Below are positions 1-10,156 of a stretch of 64,000 nucleotides of DNA, piece after piece; the stretch's first letter is position 1; each line of letters starts with the position of its first letter. The DNA is from Hyaloperonospora brassicae. Lineage: Eukaryota; Oomycota; Peronosporomycetes; Peronosporales; Peronosporaceae. The notes beneath the pieces are model-generated. The model ran no database searches. It saw only the letters and a list, made by a program, of their open reading frames with translations, and was not told where the DNA came from. The translations under genes were made by a program, and so were the position numbers. The DNA is taken from the NCBI GenBank assembly GCA_947650285.1, contig CANTFL010000090.1, positions 992,001 through 1,056,000 on the forward strand. The letters run 5' to 3'.

Positions 1-2187
1 ATCGACAAATTCGATGCGCCTCGAACTGTGATTGCGAATGACTTGGATTTGCGTGCTCGTATCATCCACGAGTACCATGATACCCCAATTGGCGGTCATC
101 TGGGCCGCGAAAAGACATTCGCGGCTGTCTCGCGCGACTTCTTCTGGCCCCACATGTACAAGTGGGTTCGCAACTGGGTTCGCACCTGCGAATTATGTCA
201 GCGCGTGAAGCCATCACCATCGTCGCAGGCACCCCTGCGACCCCTGCCAATTGCAGCTGAGGCTTGGAGCTCAGTCTCAATGGATTTTATCTTCGGGCTT
301 GCACCAGATGGCCAAGACCGATCGGGTATTCTGGTCTTTGTCGACAGATTCAGCAAGATGACACATCTGGTGCCTGTTCATGCAACGATCACCGCGGCTG
401 AGACCGCGGTGCACTTCATTGACACTGTGTTTCGCCATCACGGTCTTCCAGACAACATTGTCTCGGACCGTGATCCTCGTTTTACATCTGCTTTTTGGAC
501 GTCATTGTTCGAGTTGCTTGGCACAAAGCTGCAAATGTCGACAGCAGCCCATCCGGAAACGGATGGGCAAACAGAGAGAGTTAATCGGGTCCTCGAAGAT
601 GTTCTTCGAAGTTACGCAACGTCCTTTACAAGTTGGAGTGCGTTTTTGCCACTCGCGGAGTTTGCACTCAACAACGCGGTTCACGCGTCAACGGGGTTGA
701 CGCCATTTTTTGCAAATTCGGCCCGTCATCCTCGTGTACCTACCCTTCTTGCCGTGGGTCAACCCACGGCTCTTCGTGGCTCCACTCTGGCGGGGGGTGA
801 TAACGATAAACAACGATCGAGTGAAGCTCACGGTATTCTGAGCGCGAATGTTGTCAACCATTCCAAGGCGAAGTCTTCTGTTTCGACGCCACGTGACGTG
901 GCGTCCCCGATAGCTCAATGGACTACACAGACGCTGATCGACCCTTCTTCGAGTATGCGAAACCCTAAAGCTAACTACGCGCCGATTGAATCGGCGCGAC
1001 CAATTGATGACATGGCTGTGTCAGAGTTTATACTCCAACGTCAAGCCATCACGAGGTTTGTACGCGATACTCTTCGATCTGCAGTGGATAAACAGAAAGC
1101 GAATGCAGACAAACGTGGAAGAAAGAACACGAGTACATTCAAGAAAGGTGATCGTGTATTGTTATCTACCGAAGGCCTACGAGATTCAGCAGTAACCAAT
1201 CTAGGCGCGAGCAAACTCGCGCCACGTTTCATCGGACCATTCACGGTACTCAAGGCAATCGGCGACGCATACACACTGGCCATCCCTTCGTCACTGCGAC
1301 TTCACCCGACGTTTTACGTCGGGCGGCTCAAGGAGTACCGTCCAGCTACGCTTCACGGGTTGGCTCCGTCCTCGGAGTCAAAGGCTCATAGGTCGACCTT
1401 CCCTCTCGCCTTGCTCGATGCACCAGCGACATCGGACGCGGCTGCGTCCCAGCCTGCGCGTGCCCAAGAACCTGGCGTTCCAGGTTCCGCATCCGTTCAA
1501 GCAGCTCGCGGTTCGACTGTCGAATCTCGTTCGCTGTTCTCTCAGCCCGCGCAGCTCGGTCAAGGGCAGCTTCAGCCTCCAGCTGGGCATCGACAGCCTT
1601 GTTCACAGCCGCATCTACATCGTCCTGGGCAACCAGGACGCCAGCAGTACCATCGTGAGGGTCCACCACCGCTTGTGGACGCGGAAGGCCAGAAGCGCTG
1701 GATTGTGGAGCGTTTACTGGGTCACGAGGACCCTCGTCGTGAAACGACATCGTCGCGACACCATGAGCGCGCGGTTCCAACCGCGCGCAAGTATCGTGTA
1801 CGTTGGCTCGGGTTTCCACCCGAGCAGGATACGTGGGAACCGCGCTCTTCGCTTCTTCGAGACGTTCCGGACCTCGTTCGGGCTTACGAGTCCCTGCACA
1901 CGCTTGGTGTAGACTTGGTCGACGACCTGTGTGTTCTAGCGGTGAGCGAGAACGAGATGCACGACGACGGTGTCGTGGTGAAGTGTCACCACGACTACGA
2001 GACCGAGAGCGATTGCGAGAACGTCGTGGTGACGTTTCACCACGACGACAAGATGAAGAGCGACGACGAGAACGTTGCGAAGAGCGTGTATCGCGACGAT
2101 CACGCGAACGAGAACGTCGTGGCGATTGCACGGCACCACGACCTCGAGAACGCGAGTGGTGTCGCCAGCGTGACGCGCCACGATTAA
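1..2187 (+). CDS. Ty3/gypsy polyprotein, 3' part: integrase plus chromodomain (5' end outside window)
   Basis: The frame is open to the window edge, so this is the C-terminal part of a pol polyprotein that inserts retrotransposon DNA into the host genome. An HHCC zinc-binding domain comes first (His near nt 67 and 85, CELC-type Cys pair near 187-198). The integrase core follows with a D,D-35-E triad: Asp at nt 283 (SMDF), Asp at 466 (SDRDPRF) and Glu at 574 (DGQTERVN), with 35 residues between the second Asp and the Glu. An SH3-like segment (GPFTVLK, HPTFYVGRLKEY) lies near nt 1230-1340. A chromodomain (WIVERLLGH, RVRWLGF, DTWEP) lies near nt 1700-1870. The tail is a low-complexity His/Asp/Glu repeat that faces the Arg/Ser-rich part of an antisense ORF. 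No stop interrupts the visible part, so the copy may be young. Reverse transcriptase, RNase H and gag lie upstream of the window. Confidence 0.93.
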   Translation: MDKFDAPRTVIANDLDLRARIIHEYHDTPIGGHLGREKTFAAVSRDFFWPHMYKWVRNWVRTCELCQRVKPSPSSQAPLRPLPIAAEAWSSVSMDFIFGLAPDGQDRSGILVFVDRFSKMTHLVPVHATITAAETAVHFIDTVFRHHGLPDNIVSDRDPRFTSAFWTSLFELLGTKLQMSTAAHPETDGQTERVNRVLEDVLRSYATSFTSWSAFLPLAEFALNNAVHASTGLTPFFANSARHPRVPTLLAVGQPTALRGSTLAGGDNDKQRSSEAHGILSANVVNHSKAKSSVSTPRDVASPIAQWTTQTLIDPSSSMRNPKANYAPIESARPIDDMAVSEFILQRQAITRFVRDTLRSAVDKQKANADKRGRKNTSTFKKGDRVLLSTEGLRDSAVTNLGASKLAPRFIGPFTVLKAIGDAYTLAIPSSLRLHPTFYVGRLKEYRPATLHGLAPSSESKAHRSTFPLALLDAPATSDAAASQPARAQEPGVPGSASVQAARGSTVESRSLFSQPAQLGQGQLQPPAGHRQPCSQPHLHRPGQPGRQQYHREGPPPLVDAEGQKRWIVERLLGHEDPRRETTSSRHHERAVPTARKYRVRWLGFPPEQDTWEPRSSLLRDVPDLVRAYESLHTLGVDLVDDLCVLAVSENEMHDDGVVVKCHHDYETESDCENVVVTFHHDDKMKSDDENVAKSVYRDDHANENVVAIARHHDLENASGVASVTRHD

Positions 2188-2725
2188 CCGCAGTCTTGCG
2201 CTCCACCAAGCTGCGCTCGTACCGTCCTATCCAGAGCTGTTCATAATCGCTGAGTGGATACTCAGCGACGTGTCGTTTCCAAGCTTCGCGAGTTGGACGA
2301 GGCACCGAGTCACAGGAGTAACAAGATTCGTGCACGTGAACGTAGCAGAGTCGATCTACGTTCCAGGCGTTTTCACAGATCTTCTCGCGCAGTACACCGA
2401 TGGAATGATCGGCGTGGATATCTTCGCGATTGGCCAGCCACTGCTGAAAGTTCCTTCCGTCTTCATGCATCCGGTTCCACCGCCGGATGAACGCACACCA
2501 TGACCGCTGGAGTGACTCGTATGAGATTCCATCAAGTCTCTTTCCGCGCAACCCACGGAAACGACGGAAGTAGTCCTGCATCGTTTCGAGAGAGTCCGGA
2601 GACCGAGCTCCGGACAAGTCATACAGCGCCCAAGGGATCAGGTGCTGATCCATCACGCGGTCGACCAAACTCCCGCTGATTGTGCGCGGGAGTGCTGTTT
2701 TGTTGGCGTCTGCGTCTTCAGTCAT
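1346..2725 (-). CDS. Long antisense ORF inside the Ty3/gypsy element (459 aa)
   Basis: An ATG-started ORF of 459 codons runs against the polyprotein. It begins 77 bp inside the 3' LTR and ends within the chromodomain-flanking region. Only nt 1346-2187 overlap the pol frame; nt 2188-2725 are open solely on this strand. The N-terminal third has ordinary globular composition (HLIPWALYDLSG, SLQRSWCAFIRRWNRM, YPLSDYEQLWIGRYE). The middle is an Arg/Ser-rich tract resembling splicing-factor RS domains. Near the C-terminus is an Ala/Glu/Arg coiled-coil-like stretch (AERTANEIRQSNRELLERM). No named family was recognised. Antisense ORFs near the 3' LTR are known from some plant Ty3 lineages, but homology to them is not claimed. 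It could be an element-encoded accessory protein, or an open frame that only appears coding because of the repeat-rich GC sequence. Confidence 0.55.
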   Translation of the reverse strand: MTEDADANKTALPRTISGSLVDRVMDQHLIPWALYDLSGARSPDSLETMQDYFRRFRGLRGKRLDGISYESLQRSWCAFIRRWNRMHEDGRNFQQWLANREDIHADHSIGVLREKICENAWNVDRLCYVHVHESCYSCDSVPRPTREAWKRHVAEYPLSDYEQLWIGRYERSLVERKTAVNRGASRWRHHSRSRGRGAVQSPRRSRSRDRRDTRSSQRSRRRSSSCRRGETSPRRSRNRSRSRSRGDTSPRHRRRASRSRSPLEHTGRRPSLHQACAGTRKPERGPERLEEAKSAVPTYPARVETRANVHDTCARLEPRAHGVATMSFHDEGPRDPVNAPQSSASGLPRPQAVVDPHDGTAGVLVAQDDVDAAVNKAVDAQLEAEAALDRAARAERTANEIRQSNRELLERMRNLERQVLGHAQAGTQPRPMSLVHRARREGRSTYEPLTPRTEPTREA

Positions 2726-2789
2726 CGTTCGGCTTGTGAGTCGTTAAAGTCTTGTGGTTGAGCACTCACGGTTGGTGAGTGCTGTCTTG

Positions 2790-2801
2790 AGAAGGGGGTG
2801 A
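2790..2801 (+). other. Polypurine tract of the Ty3/gypsy element
   Basis: A purine run with a G5 core sits directly upstream of the TG that starts the 3' LTR. That is where plus-strand DNA synthesis is primed in LTR retrotransposons. Confidence 0.6.
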
Positions 2802-3128
2802 TGTAATGGGCCACCCCGTTACATAAGTAGTTTCGATTAAGTTTACATGTTACTTAAGTAGGGGTGTTACTTTCGAAGTAGCGAAAGTAGCACGTCGTAC
2901 ATTTTAGCTGGTTTAATGGGCACAGTACCATTATTAGCCAGTAAGATATAGACACGTAGATTGAGTGGCTCCCATGAGTCCAAGGGAACCATTCGTACTT
3001 AGGATGATTTTAAAAGACAAAATATAAACAGAGTTAAAAATACTTAACACCTAAGACTTGGGCTTTGAGCTTCCTCAAAGCGTTAGAAATAGTGTACGCT
3101 GAGTACGGGTTATTCTAGCCCCGTTACA
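2802..3128 (+). mobile_element. 3' LTR of the Ty3/gypsy element (327 bp)
   Basis: The LTR starts TGTAATGGGC and ends CCCCGTTACA, giving canonical TG...CA ends in imperfect inverted orientation. It lies right after the polypurine tract and downstream of integrase, as expected for a 3' LTR. A second CCCCGTTACA sits just inside the 5' end (2815-2824), so the terminus itself is a small palindrome. The 5' LTR is outside the window, so age and target-site duplication cannot be assessed; the five bases after the LTR are TACAC. Confidence 0.75.
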
Positions 3129-4579
3129 TACACCAGACTTAATTCCGTATGCTCGCTGACTCTTAACGAGCCGACATCGAACTAGTCTCAGACAAAGGCA
3201 TCGCCCGCTTCCATACTTGATCTATATTTTTACCATGTAAAAGCGGAATCTAGCTATGTATTTGCGGGAACAAGTGCGATCATGAACGGGTAGCAGCGCC
3301 ATTAAATGAGCAATTCGCTGTTGTTGTATATGTGCGGCCACCACCCTTTTCTGACGATTCGTCGCCTCCAATCCTAAATATATAAATCGAAGATGCTCGT
3401 TTCTAATTTATCGCAATTCTTGCATCGAGATTTATGCGGTGATTACGCGAGAAAATATCACAACGCTGCAGTTCCTCCAAGTATTGCTATTTCAAGCTAC
3501 ATCATAGCTAAAGATACTGCAACCAATGCGACCGAGAATATTTGCTAACTTGATGTGTGTCTATTGCGGTTCCATATTTCAAGCGCCGTAAAGTAGCACC
3601 TAAAGCACAATTGACATTGTCTTGATACTATTTGTCCGCTGCATGACCTTGTACGTCTATTATGTATGCAAACTAGCTATATCTCTCGAAAGTTTGCCGT
3701 TGGACTTGTCAAGGTATGTTCAACAGGCTCACGCTTCGCGATCGCCACCACCTTCATCCCCTTTGCAATCCAATCGATTCCAATTGGCACACTCCCAGCC
3801 TCCATATAGAATGAGACCGGCTGTCTCGGCAACCGCGTTACCACTTGATGACGAGAAGCATGACCGCAAGAGTGGACTGTTGTGATCGGAAGCAAGCCTA
3901 CAGCGAATGCTGTTGTGACTTGATTACCACTTCTTGTGGTAAGACCGACTCTAATTATATCCAGATTTTGTCGCCGTGTGCTGATCTTAACCTGACACAC
4001 AAGACTCGCGGCTAGAAGGCACATGCTGGCAAGTTATACATCGCTGAGAAGGTTTGAATAAGTGTAGGGAAAACGATCAGCCGTTGCCATTTATCTCGTT
4101 ACTGCCCACTATCGTGTGCTACCACAGCACCAACACGCCCGTCTTGTTCGTTGTGCACGAACACCAATTTGATACCTTTTCTTCTTCGAAAGGAGCGTAG
4201 GCGAGCGTGGAAGTGTCCTGTGCAGAACAATGTCCTGTAGGCTTGGTAAAACAAGCAGAGTTAAAAGAAAGTATAAAAGGGCTGCCAAACGATTCATATC
4301 AAGACGTTTGCGATCACGCACTGCGGTGAGTGTGTTTAAACACCCTTTCCGATAGTCGTGTGTAGCTCGGCAGCCACGATGCGTAAAAGAAGGATATTAA
4401 GTAATACAGACTCATCGACGGCTCGGTGGAATTGAGACGCCCACATAACGGTCCTACGATCGATCGTGTGCCTTATTTCTAACCAATTCTCGAGAACACG
4501 CGCCCCGCGACCGTTGCGCGTTTGTAGCTGACGGACTCGAGCGAGCGATCACCTTTCGAATCGCTACGAAGCGCACACA
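3129..4579. other. Intergenic, no gene recognised
   Basis: Only short open frames occur and none has recognisable motifs. The last ~250 bp is the 5' flank of the SELENOO-type gene. Confidence 0.6.
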
Positions 4580-6508
4580 ATGGCCAAACCCAACGGCCGT
4601 CTCGGCTTCTCGCGCGGCTGGAGGCGCCTCCCGACGTCCCGATTCGACAATGCCGTGCTACGAGAGCTCCCACTGGATACGGAGTTTCGAAACGTCGTGC
4701 GGAGCGCCGTCCCCGGCGCGTGTTTCTCCCGTGTCGCGCCCACGCCGATTGTTCATCCAGAGCTCGTCGTTGTGTCACCTTCTGCTCTGTTTCTAGTCGG
4801 TCTGGAGCTCTCAAATCACGTGAACGAGCAGAACGTCAGTGTCCATCGTCCAGAACGAGCCAGTGGGAACCACGACGACGAGTCGTTCCAGTCCATGGAC
4901 TCCCTCGTGCCGATATTGGCTGGCAACCAACTGCTGCCGGGCTCGGAGACGGCTGCACAGTGCTACTGCGGCCACCAATTTGGGTTTTTCTCGGGCCAAT
5001 TGGGTGATGGCGCTGCTCTGTATTTGGGCGAAGTGGTGACTGGAAGCTCACCTGACCGGTGGGAGCTGCAGCTCAAGGGGTCTGGCCTCACTCCTTATTC
5101 CAGGTCGGCTGACGGCCGAAAAGTGCTGCGGTCGACACTGCGAGAGTTTCTGTGCAGCGAACATATGTTTGCGTTAGGAGTGCCAACAACTCGGGCAGGT
5201 AGTGTCGTGGTATCGAGAGAGACGCAGGTGCTGAGGGACATTTTCTACAATGGCAATGCTAAGATGGAGCCAACGGCCGTGGTCACGAGAATTGCCAAGA
5301 GTTTCTTGCGGTTTGGCAGCTTTGAGATTTTTAAAACTCAAGACCAGCATACAAATCGTGCAGGCCCAAGCGCCCATTTGGAGTACAAAGGGGAAATGAT
5401 GCGGCGGATGCTGGACTTCACTGTCAAGCAATATTTCCCAGAGATTGTTGGTGAAATGAAGTATGTAAAGTTTTTCAACGAGGTCGTGCGTCGCACGGCC
5501 AAGTTGGTCGCGAATTGGCAGACCATTGGGTTTTGTCACGGTGTGCTGAATACAGACAACATGAGTATTGTAGGTGATACGCTGGACTACGGCCCGTTTG
5601 GCTTTATGGAGCACTTCGATCCGAAACACGTATGCAACTCGTCGGATGACGAAGGTCGCTACCGTTACGAGGCCCAGCCTGAAATTTGTAAGTGGAACTG
5701 TGGTGTACTTGCTGATCAGCTTGGGCTGGTGACGGACCGCGCGGAACTTGATAATGGTTTGAAGGCTTTCGATGAAATATACGAGGAAGAGTATATGCGT
5801 CTAATGCGCGAGAAACTTGGCATATCAGTTCAGCCTGGGTGTACAGAGGACAAGGCGCTTGTGGATACGCTTTCCGACGTGCTGACTCACACTGGCGCAG
5901 ACTTTACTTGCACCTTTCGTATCCTGTCGAAACTAGACGCTTACGATCCTGGAAAGTCCCACAAACAGACGCTTGACGAGCTTGTAGCAGTGTCTGAGAC
6001 CTTGGCTAAGCAGAAGCGCAAATTGGAGCAAGCATCTAGCGGAGTCTCGGATGCCCAGATCAACATGTGCTCGATGTTATTACAGAATGATCCTAGGCGT
6101 GCCGCTCAATATGGCGTTACCCCTGCACTTGTCGCGCAGATGAAGGCCAATCGTGAAGCAAAGAGGACGCTCGACGCGACCACCGAAGATGAACGAATGG
6201 GTAGCGTTCGTACCGCGTGGAAAGATTGGGTCGAAGTTTACGTTCTGCGTATCAAGGAAGAAGGTGCTGCTACTTGTGATGCCGCGCGCCGTGAGCGAAT
6301 GCTTCAGGTAAACCCGCTGTTTGTGCTACGCAACCATGTCGCTCAAAAGGCCATCGATATGGCCCATCAAGGCGACTATGATGGTGTTGAGCACATTTTC
6401 AAGCTGATGACGCACCCATTTGATGCACCTCATGATGAGCGTGATCTCGTGTATGCTCAGCCGCAGGATCCATCCACCGCCCCACTTTGCGTCTCGTGTT
6501 CGTCCTAG
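4580..6508 (+). CDS. SELENOO: Selenoprotein-O-type protein adenylyltransferase (pseudokinase), Cys form
   Basis: This single-exon gene encodes 642 residues, near the usual eukaryotic length. The family transfers AMP from ATP to protein Ser/Thr/Tyr and is mitochondrial in animals and yeast. Visible hallmarks are GHQFG and QLGDGAA, then ELQLKGSGLTPYSR with the nucleotide-binding Lys166, then RKVLRSTLREFL. HGVLNTDN carries Asp326 and DYGPFGFME carries Asp336; their 10-residue spacing matches the catalytic Asp and metal-binding Asp of characterised bacterial SelO. The N-terminus is Arg-rich with few acidic residues (RLGFSRGWRRLP), compatible with a mitochondrial presequence. The protein ends CSS, and Cys640 is encoded by TGT where vertebrate SELENOO has selenocysteine third from the end. 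The start is the first ATG of the frame and sits just before the conserved N-terminal region. Confidence 0.95.
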   Translation: MAKPNGRLGFSRGWRRLPTSRFDNAVLRELPLDTEFRNVVRSAVPGACFSRVAPTPIVHPELVVVSPSALFLVGLELSNHVNEQNVSVHRPERASGNHDDESFQSMDSLVPILAGNQLLPGSETAAQCYCGHQFGFFSGQLGDGAALYLGEVVTGSSPDRWELQLKGSGLTPYSRSADGRKVLRSTLREFLCSEHMFALGVPTTRAGSVVVSRETQVLRDIFYNGNAKMEPTAVVTRIAKSFLRFGSFEIFKTQDQHTNRAGPSAHLEYKGEMMRRMLDFTVKQYFPEIVGEMKYVKFFNEVVRRTAKLVANWQTIGFCHGVLNTDNMSIVGDTLDYGPFGFMEHFDPKHVCNSSDDEGRYRYEAQPEICKWNCGVLADQLGLVTDRAELDNGLKAFDEIYEEEYMRLMREKLGISVQPGCTEDKALVDTLSDVLTHTGADFTCTFRILSKLDAYDPGKSHKQTLDELVAVSETLAKQKRKLEQASSGVSDAQINMCSMLLQNDPRRAAQYGVTPALVAQMKANREAKRTLDATTEDERMGSVRTAWKDWVEVYVLRIKEEGAATCDAARRERMLQVNPLFVLRNHVAQKAIDMAHQGDYDGVEHIFKLMTHPFDAPHDERDLVYAQPQDPSTAPLCVSCSS

Positions 6509-9500
6509 ACGGGCATTGCTCATGCTGTTTCTACAGCGACGTGCGAATGTGGAAAGTTGTTGATAAATGAAATGATGCGCCTGTCAGATCTAGCTATAGA
6601 AGAATCACGTAACGTTTTGCGCGATCGATCGGGTTAAAAGTTGACGCGCGGTAGCTGTGTATGATTCCTGTTTTCAAGAAGTGTAAGTGAACGCGTTGCA
6701 GCAAAACACCTCTCAGTTCGATCAAGTGACACCTGGACCGTTTTGCACGCACTTGGTGGCCGTTTTTAATTTAATCTGGCTTGTGTGACTTTGATCAGCG
6801 CGATTGCAGCGCAAGAGGTCTAAAATCCTTTGCGCTTCGTGTGATCGCTAGATATTGATCTGTGCCTCGCGCCCATGGCTTGCCTACTTCGCTTGCCATA
6901 CACCCCATACTCGTACATCAACGGCTTTTTTAGCTATGATCGCTGCCATCAGATGTCGTGCAGTCACAAATGCTTCCAGGCAGACCGACGAAACTTACCA
7001 ATGTATTAATGCGGACCGCTCTTGGACGATATAACGACATGCAAACTAGACGACGTTACTACCGTCGACTTTGCCAAGCTGAATGGTGGGAGACCACTCG
7101 CTGCAAGTATATGATATAAATACAGTAGTGAACGCAACCCCTTGCACAGACACTCAAATCTGCGAAACCACTATGTTGTGCGGCTCATGAAATCATAGGA
7201 TCGGACGCAGCAGTCCAATTGCTTTGGCAGCCAAGAAACGCGTAGATGCAATGGCGTATTGAGACATTGATCTAAGGCCAAATTGTCAATATCCCCCATT
7301 CTGGCATCTGTGTCGATTGACGATCTGACTGAATGGCGACGTTAACGACCTTTGACTTGGAATGCTCTTTATTACATACAACGTCAGGGCGAACAAATCG
7401 GCCAACGTGCTAGTACCTATCTAAAATTTGATGTGGCGGACATGAGATAGTGGGGTAGCCGATTTCATGTCATTATCACCAAGTCGGGTCAATGTGTACA
7501 TCATCTTGATTATTTTTTGTACGTCAATATTTACCTTGCTAAGTAAATACTGAAGAGGTATTACATTAAAGGTGATGCTCGGCACCGATCGACTTATTGG
7601 TTTGTGTAGATCATTATGACAATCATCTAAACCCACCAATCACATCTAGACGCGCGCCATGGGTATAGGTGTAACAAAGGTACACTTATGGGTACCACCC
7701 TTTTGTATTCTTGGGTACAACTACAGTACATGTGTACGTGGACCCTATAGTGTACCAGTTGTAAAGATACGTCTTATTCTATGTACGCTACATGGGGCTG
7801 ATGCGGGTCAGCCATCCAGGAAGATACTTTTCACGTTCTACTGAGTACTTCGGCGAAATTGAATTGACGTTATGGAAAATCAATAATCACCAGTTTGCTA
7901 ATAAAGCCATGAGATTCTAGTGTCTTGTTAATGCGATATTATTGGCACTTGGTTCTGCAAATAATGTACGTCGTTGCACTGTAAGCTTATTTTTTCGTTA
8001 AGTCGAATCATCCATTTTTTTGAGCTGCATTATTTGTTAGAGTAATAATTTCATACCAATTAACTATTTAAGTCCCCCTTCGTTGAACATAGGTGTAACG
8101 GTGGTAAACTTTGACGGTACAACAACGAAATTGGTACAAGTACCCTGTGGTGTACCCCTTTTGTATAAATCAGTGTGATCCGAGTACGTTTGCTGAGTGC
8201 TAAGCCTTTCCACCACCTAGAAGAACGTTTCAGGTCTTATCCTGTCGAAGCACTTTATGTATGATTTCACTCCCTACTATAGCTTACATTAGTAGGGAGT
8301 GAAATCATACATAAAGTGCTTCGACAGGATTTTATCACACTGTAAAGATAAGATAACCGTCATTTCCATTTTGATCTACAATATGGATGCCTTGCATAGG
8401 CGTCTAAAAATGGTATATGTAAAAAAATCTGCTTTGGGGCATGTGCACTTGAATAATTTGTGCTATCCATCGACGAGGCTTTCGTACGTTAAAATACGGC
8501 TAAAGTCTCGATAGGTCAGTGAACTTTAGAATTCGTTTTCTTCAGAACTCGTGTACTCCTAGTAATCGTTCTTTGAAATATATGTCTTATTTCGTCTTGT
8601 TCTTGCTAAATATCGAATCGGCTCTTTAACATCAAAGTTTTATCTGGCAAGAAGCTACTATTTTTAGCTACACTTAATACATTTTGTAATTTCATAACGG
8701 CCAAGTCTGTACGAACTGGTCCTCTGTGAGACAATATAAAATTAAGCTCCCCCATTTGAAGCCCGGACAGACGCGCTTTCTAATATGACCGAATCTTTGA
8801 ATCCGGAATATCTTGTCTTTCTTGGATCGCAAAGCCTGACTTTGTTTAGCACACGGCTCGATTATATTCTCAATACGAGGAGTCCGAATCAGGGCAATTA
8901 CTACGATGAATGGCGTAAAACAAGTTACACGCTTTGTGTCAGTACTAAACGAAAAAACTTAGCCTAGTTTGTCGATAATAGGGTTAAACAATCAATAATA
9001 GGGAAGGGGTGATACCATTATCTTTGTTCCGACGGACAAAATGACCATGTAATTTGACCTGCTTCGTATTTAGCATTAATATGTAACGATGGGGATGAGC
9101 GAAAAATGAGTCTTAACTTTGAGCGCGTCACTAAACGCTGCATTTTCTACGCAGGATCGCTGAAGTTATATCTTTCAAGCGTATTTGCGCCGCCTAGTCA
9201 GGCATGTCGCGTACGTTCACGCTCCGTGTTCTCTTTTCAGACAAATAACCAAATTATCGGTATATGCCGAAGAATTGAGATCACTCGTAGCTGCTATGAA
9301 GATTGGTCCTCTTCCCGAGGTAGTCTTTTTGACCTTGTTACAGCAATGTCTTTGTACTGGATTCTCTGGGACCGATTATGTTATCTTAAACCGTCTGTGT
9401 TTGAAGAGACCTTGAATATGGCATTGAGCTTTGGTTTGAATTCTACTTTGGCTAAAATTGGCTAAGCGGGAACAATTTGGGCTCTATTCAAGAAATTGCT

Positions 9501-10156
9501 ATAAGCACATCGGGTTCTTATCGGTTAAAGTGTATGGCCCTTGACCGTTATTGGGGTGTAGGTGATGTTGAGATATACGCTGCTGAGGAACAACGTGACA
9601 TTAGCAGGAGTTGTTCGTCAGAAACACTCAATCATGCGCTTTTGGTGTCATATACTTAAACAGAGCCAAAAAAATAGTAAGTGTGAAACCTTCGCCTTTT
9701 ACCAGAAGTCTGGTTAGGCGCTAAAATTGCCATACTCCCAGTAGACGCGGGCGCCTCAGGAAGAAGATAAATATGCAATCATTCATCGGATAGCTCATAT
9801 CCTCATAACTCATAAATATTAATTCATATAACTCATACATGTTATGTTCCACCATGCTCGTTTTATGGTCGCTAGCTCATAACTCGTACTTCGTAACTAT
9901 AGGGCTTTGGTAAGAATTCCGCGGTACAAAAAATCGTGCGGTAATACTCTTTAGCAAAGTAATTTGAATATTTCTGTATGAATTATACGTATTTAAATAA
10001 AGACGAAGTGTATGGGTAAAATTATCTAGTGAAGCCAAGAATCGAGGGTGCTCTGAGTGGTATAATCCACACCAGTATACATCTTAAGCTCACGAATACG
10101 CCTATGAATAACTCTATTAGCCAGGATCGACAAATAAAAGGATGAAAGCAGTCACA
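6509..10156. other. Gene-free flank, increasingly AT-rich
   Basis: No open frame with recognisable motifs was found. The stretch contains two GTAC-rich islands (about 7663-7770 and 8089-8165), the 41-bp hairpin at 8239-8330, and many scattered 'ctcataact'-like words around 9790-9890. It looks like decayed intergenic or transposon-derived sequence. Confidence 0.5.
8239..8330. repeat. Perfect 41-bp inverted repeat with 10-nt loop
   Basis: Bases 8239-8279 are the exact reverse complement of 8290-8330 as read by eye, with the loop at 8280-8289. Complementarity stops abruptly on both sides. Transcribed from either strand it would give a long perfect RNA stem. It could be a miniature foldback element, a small-RNA precursor, or a replication or repair scar. 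No flanking target duplication is evident. Confidence 0.9.
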
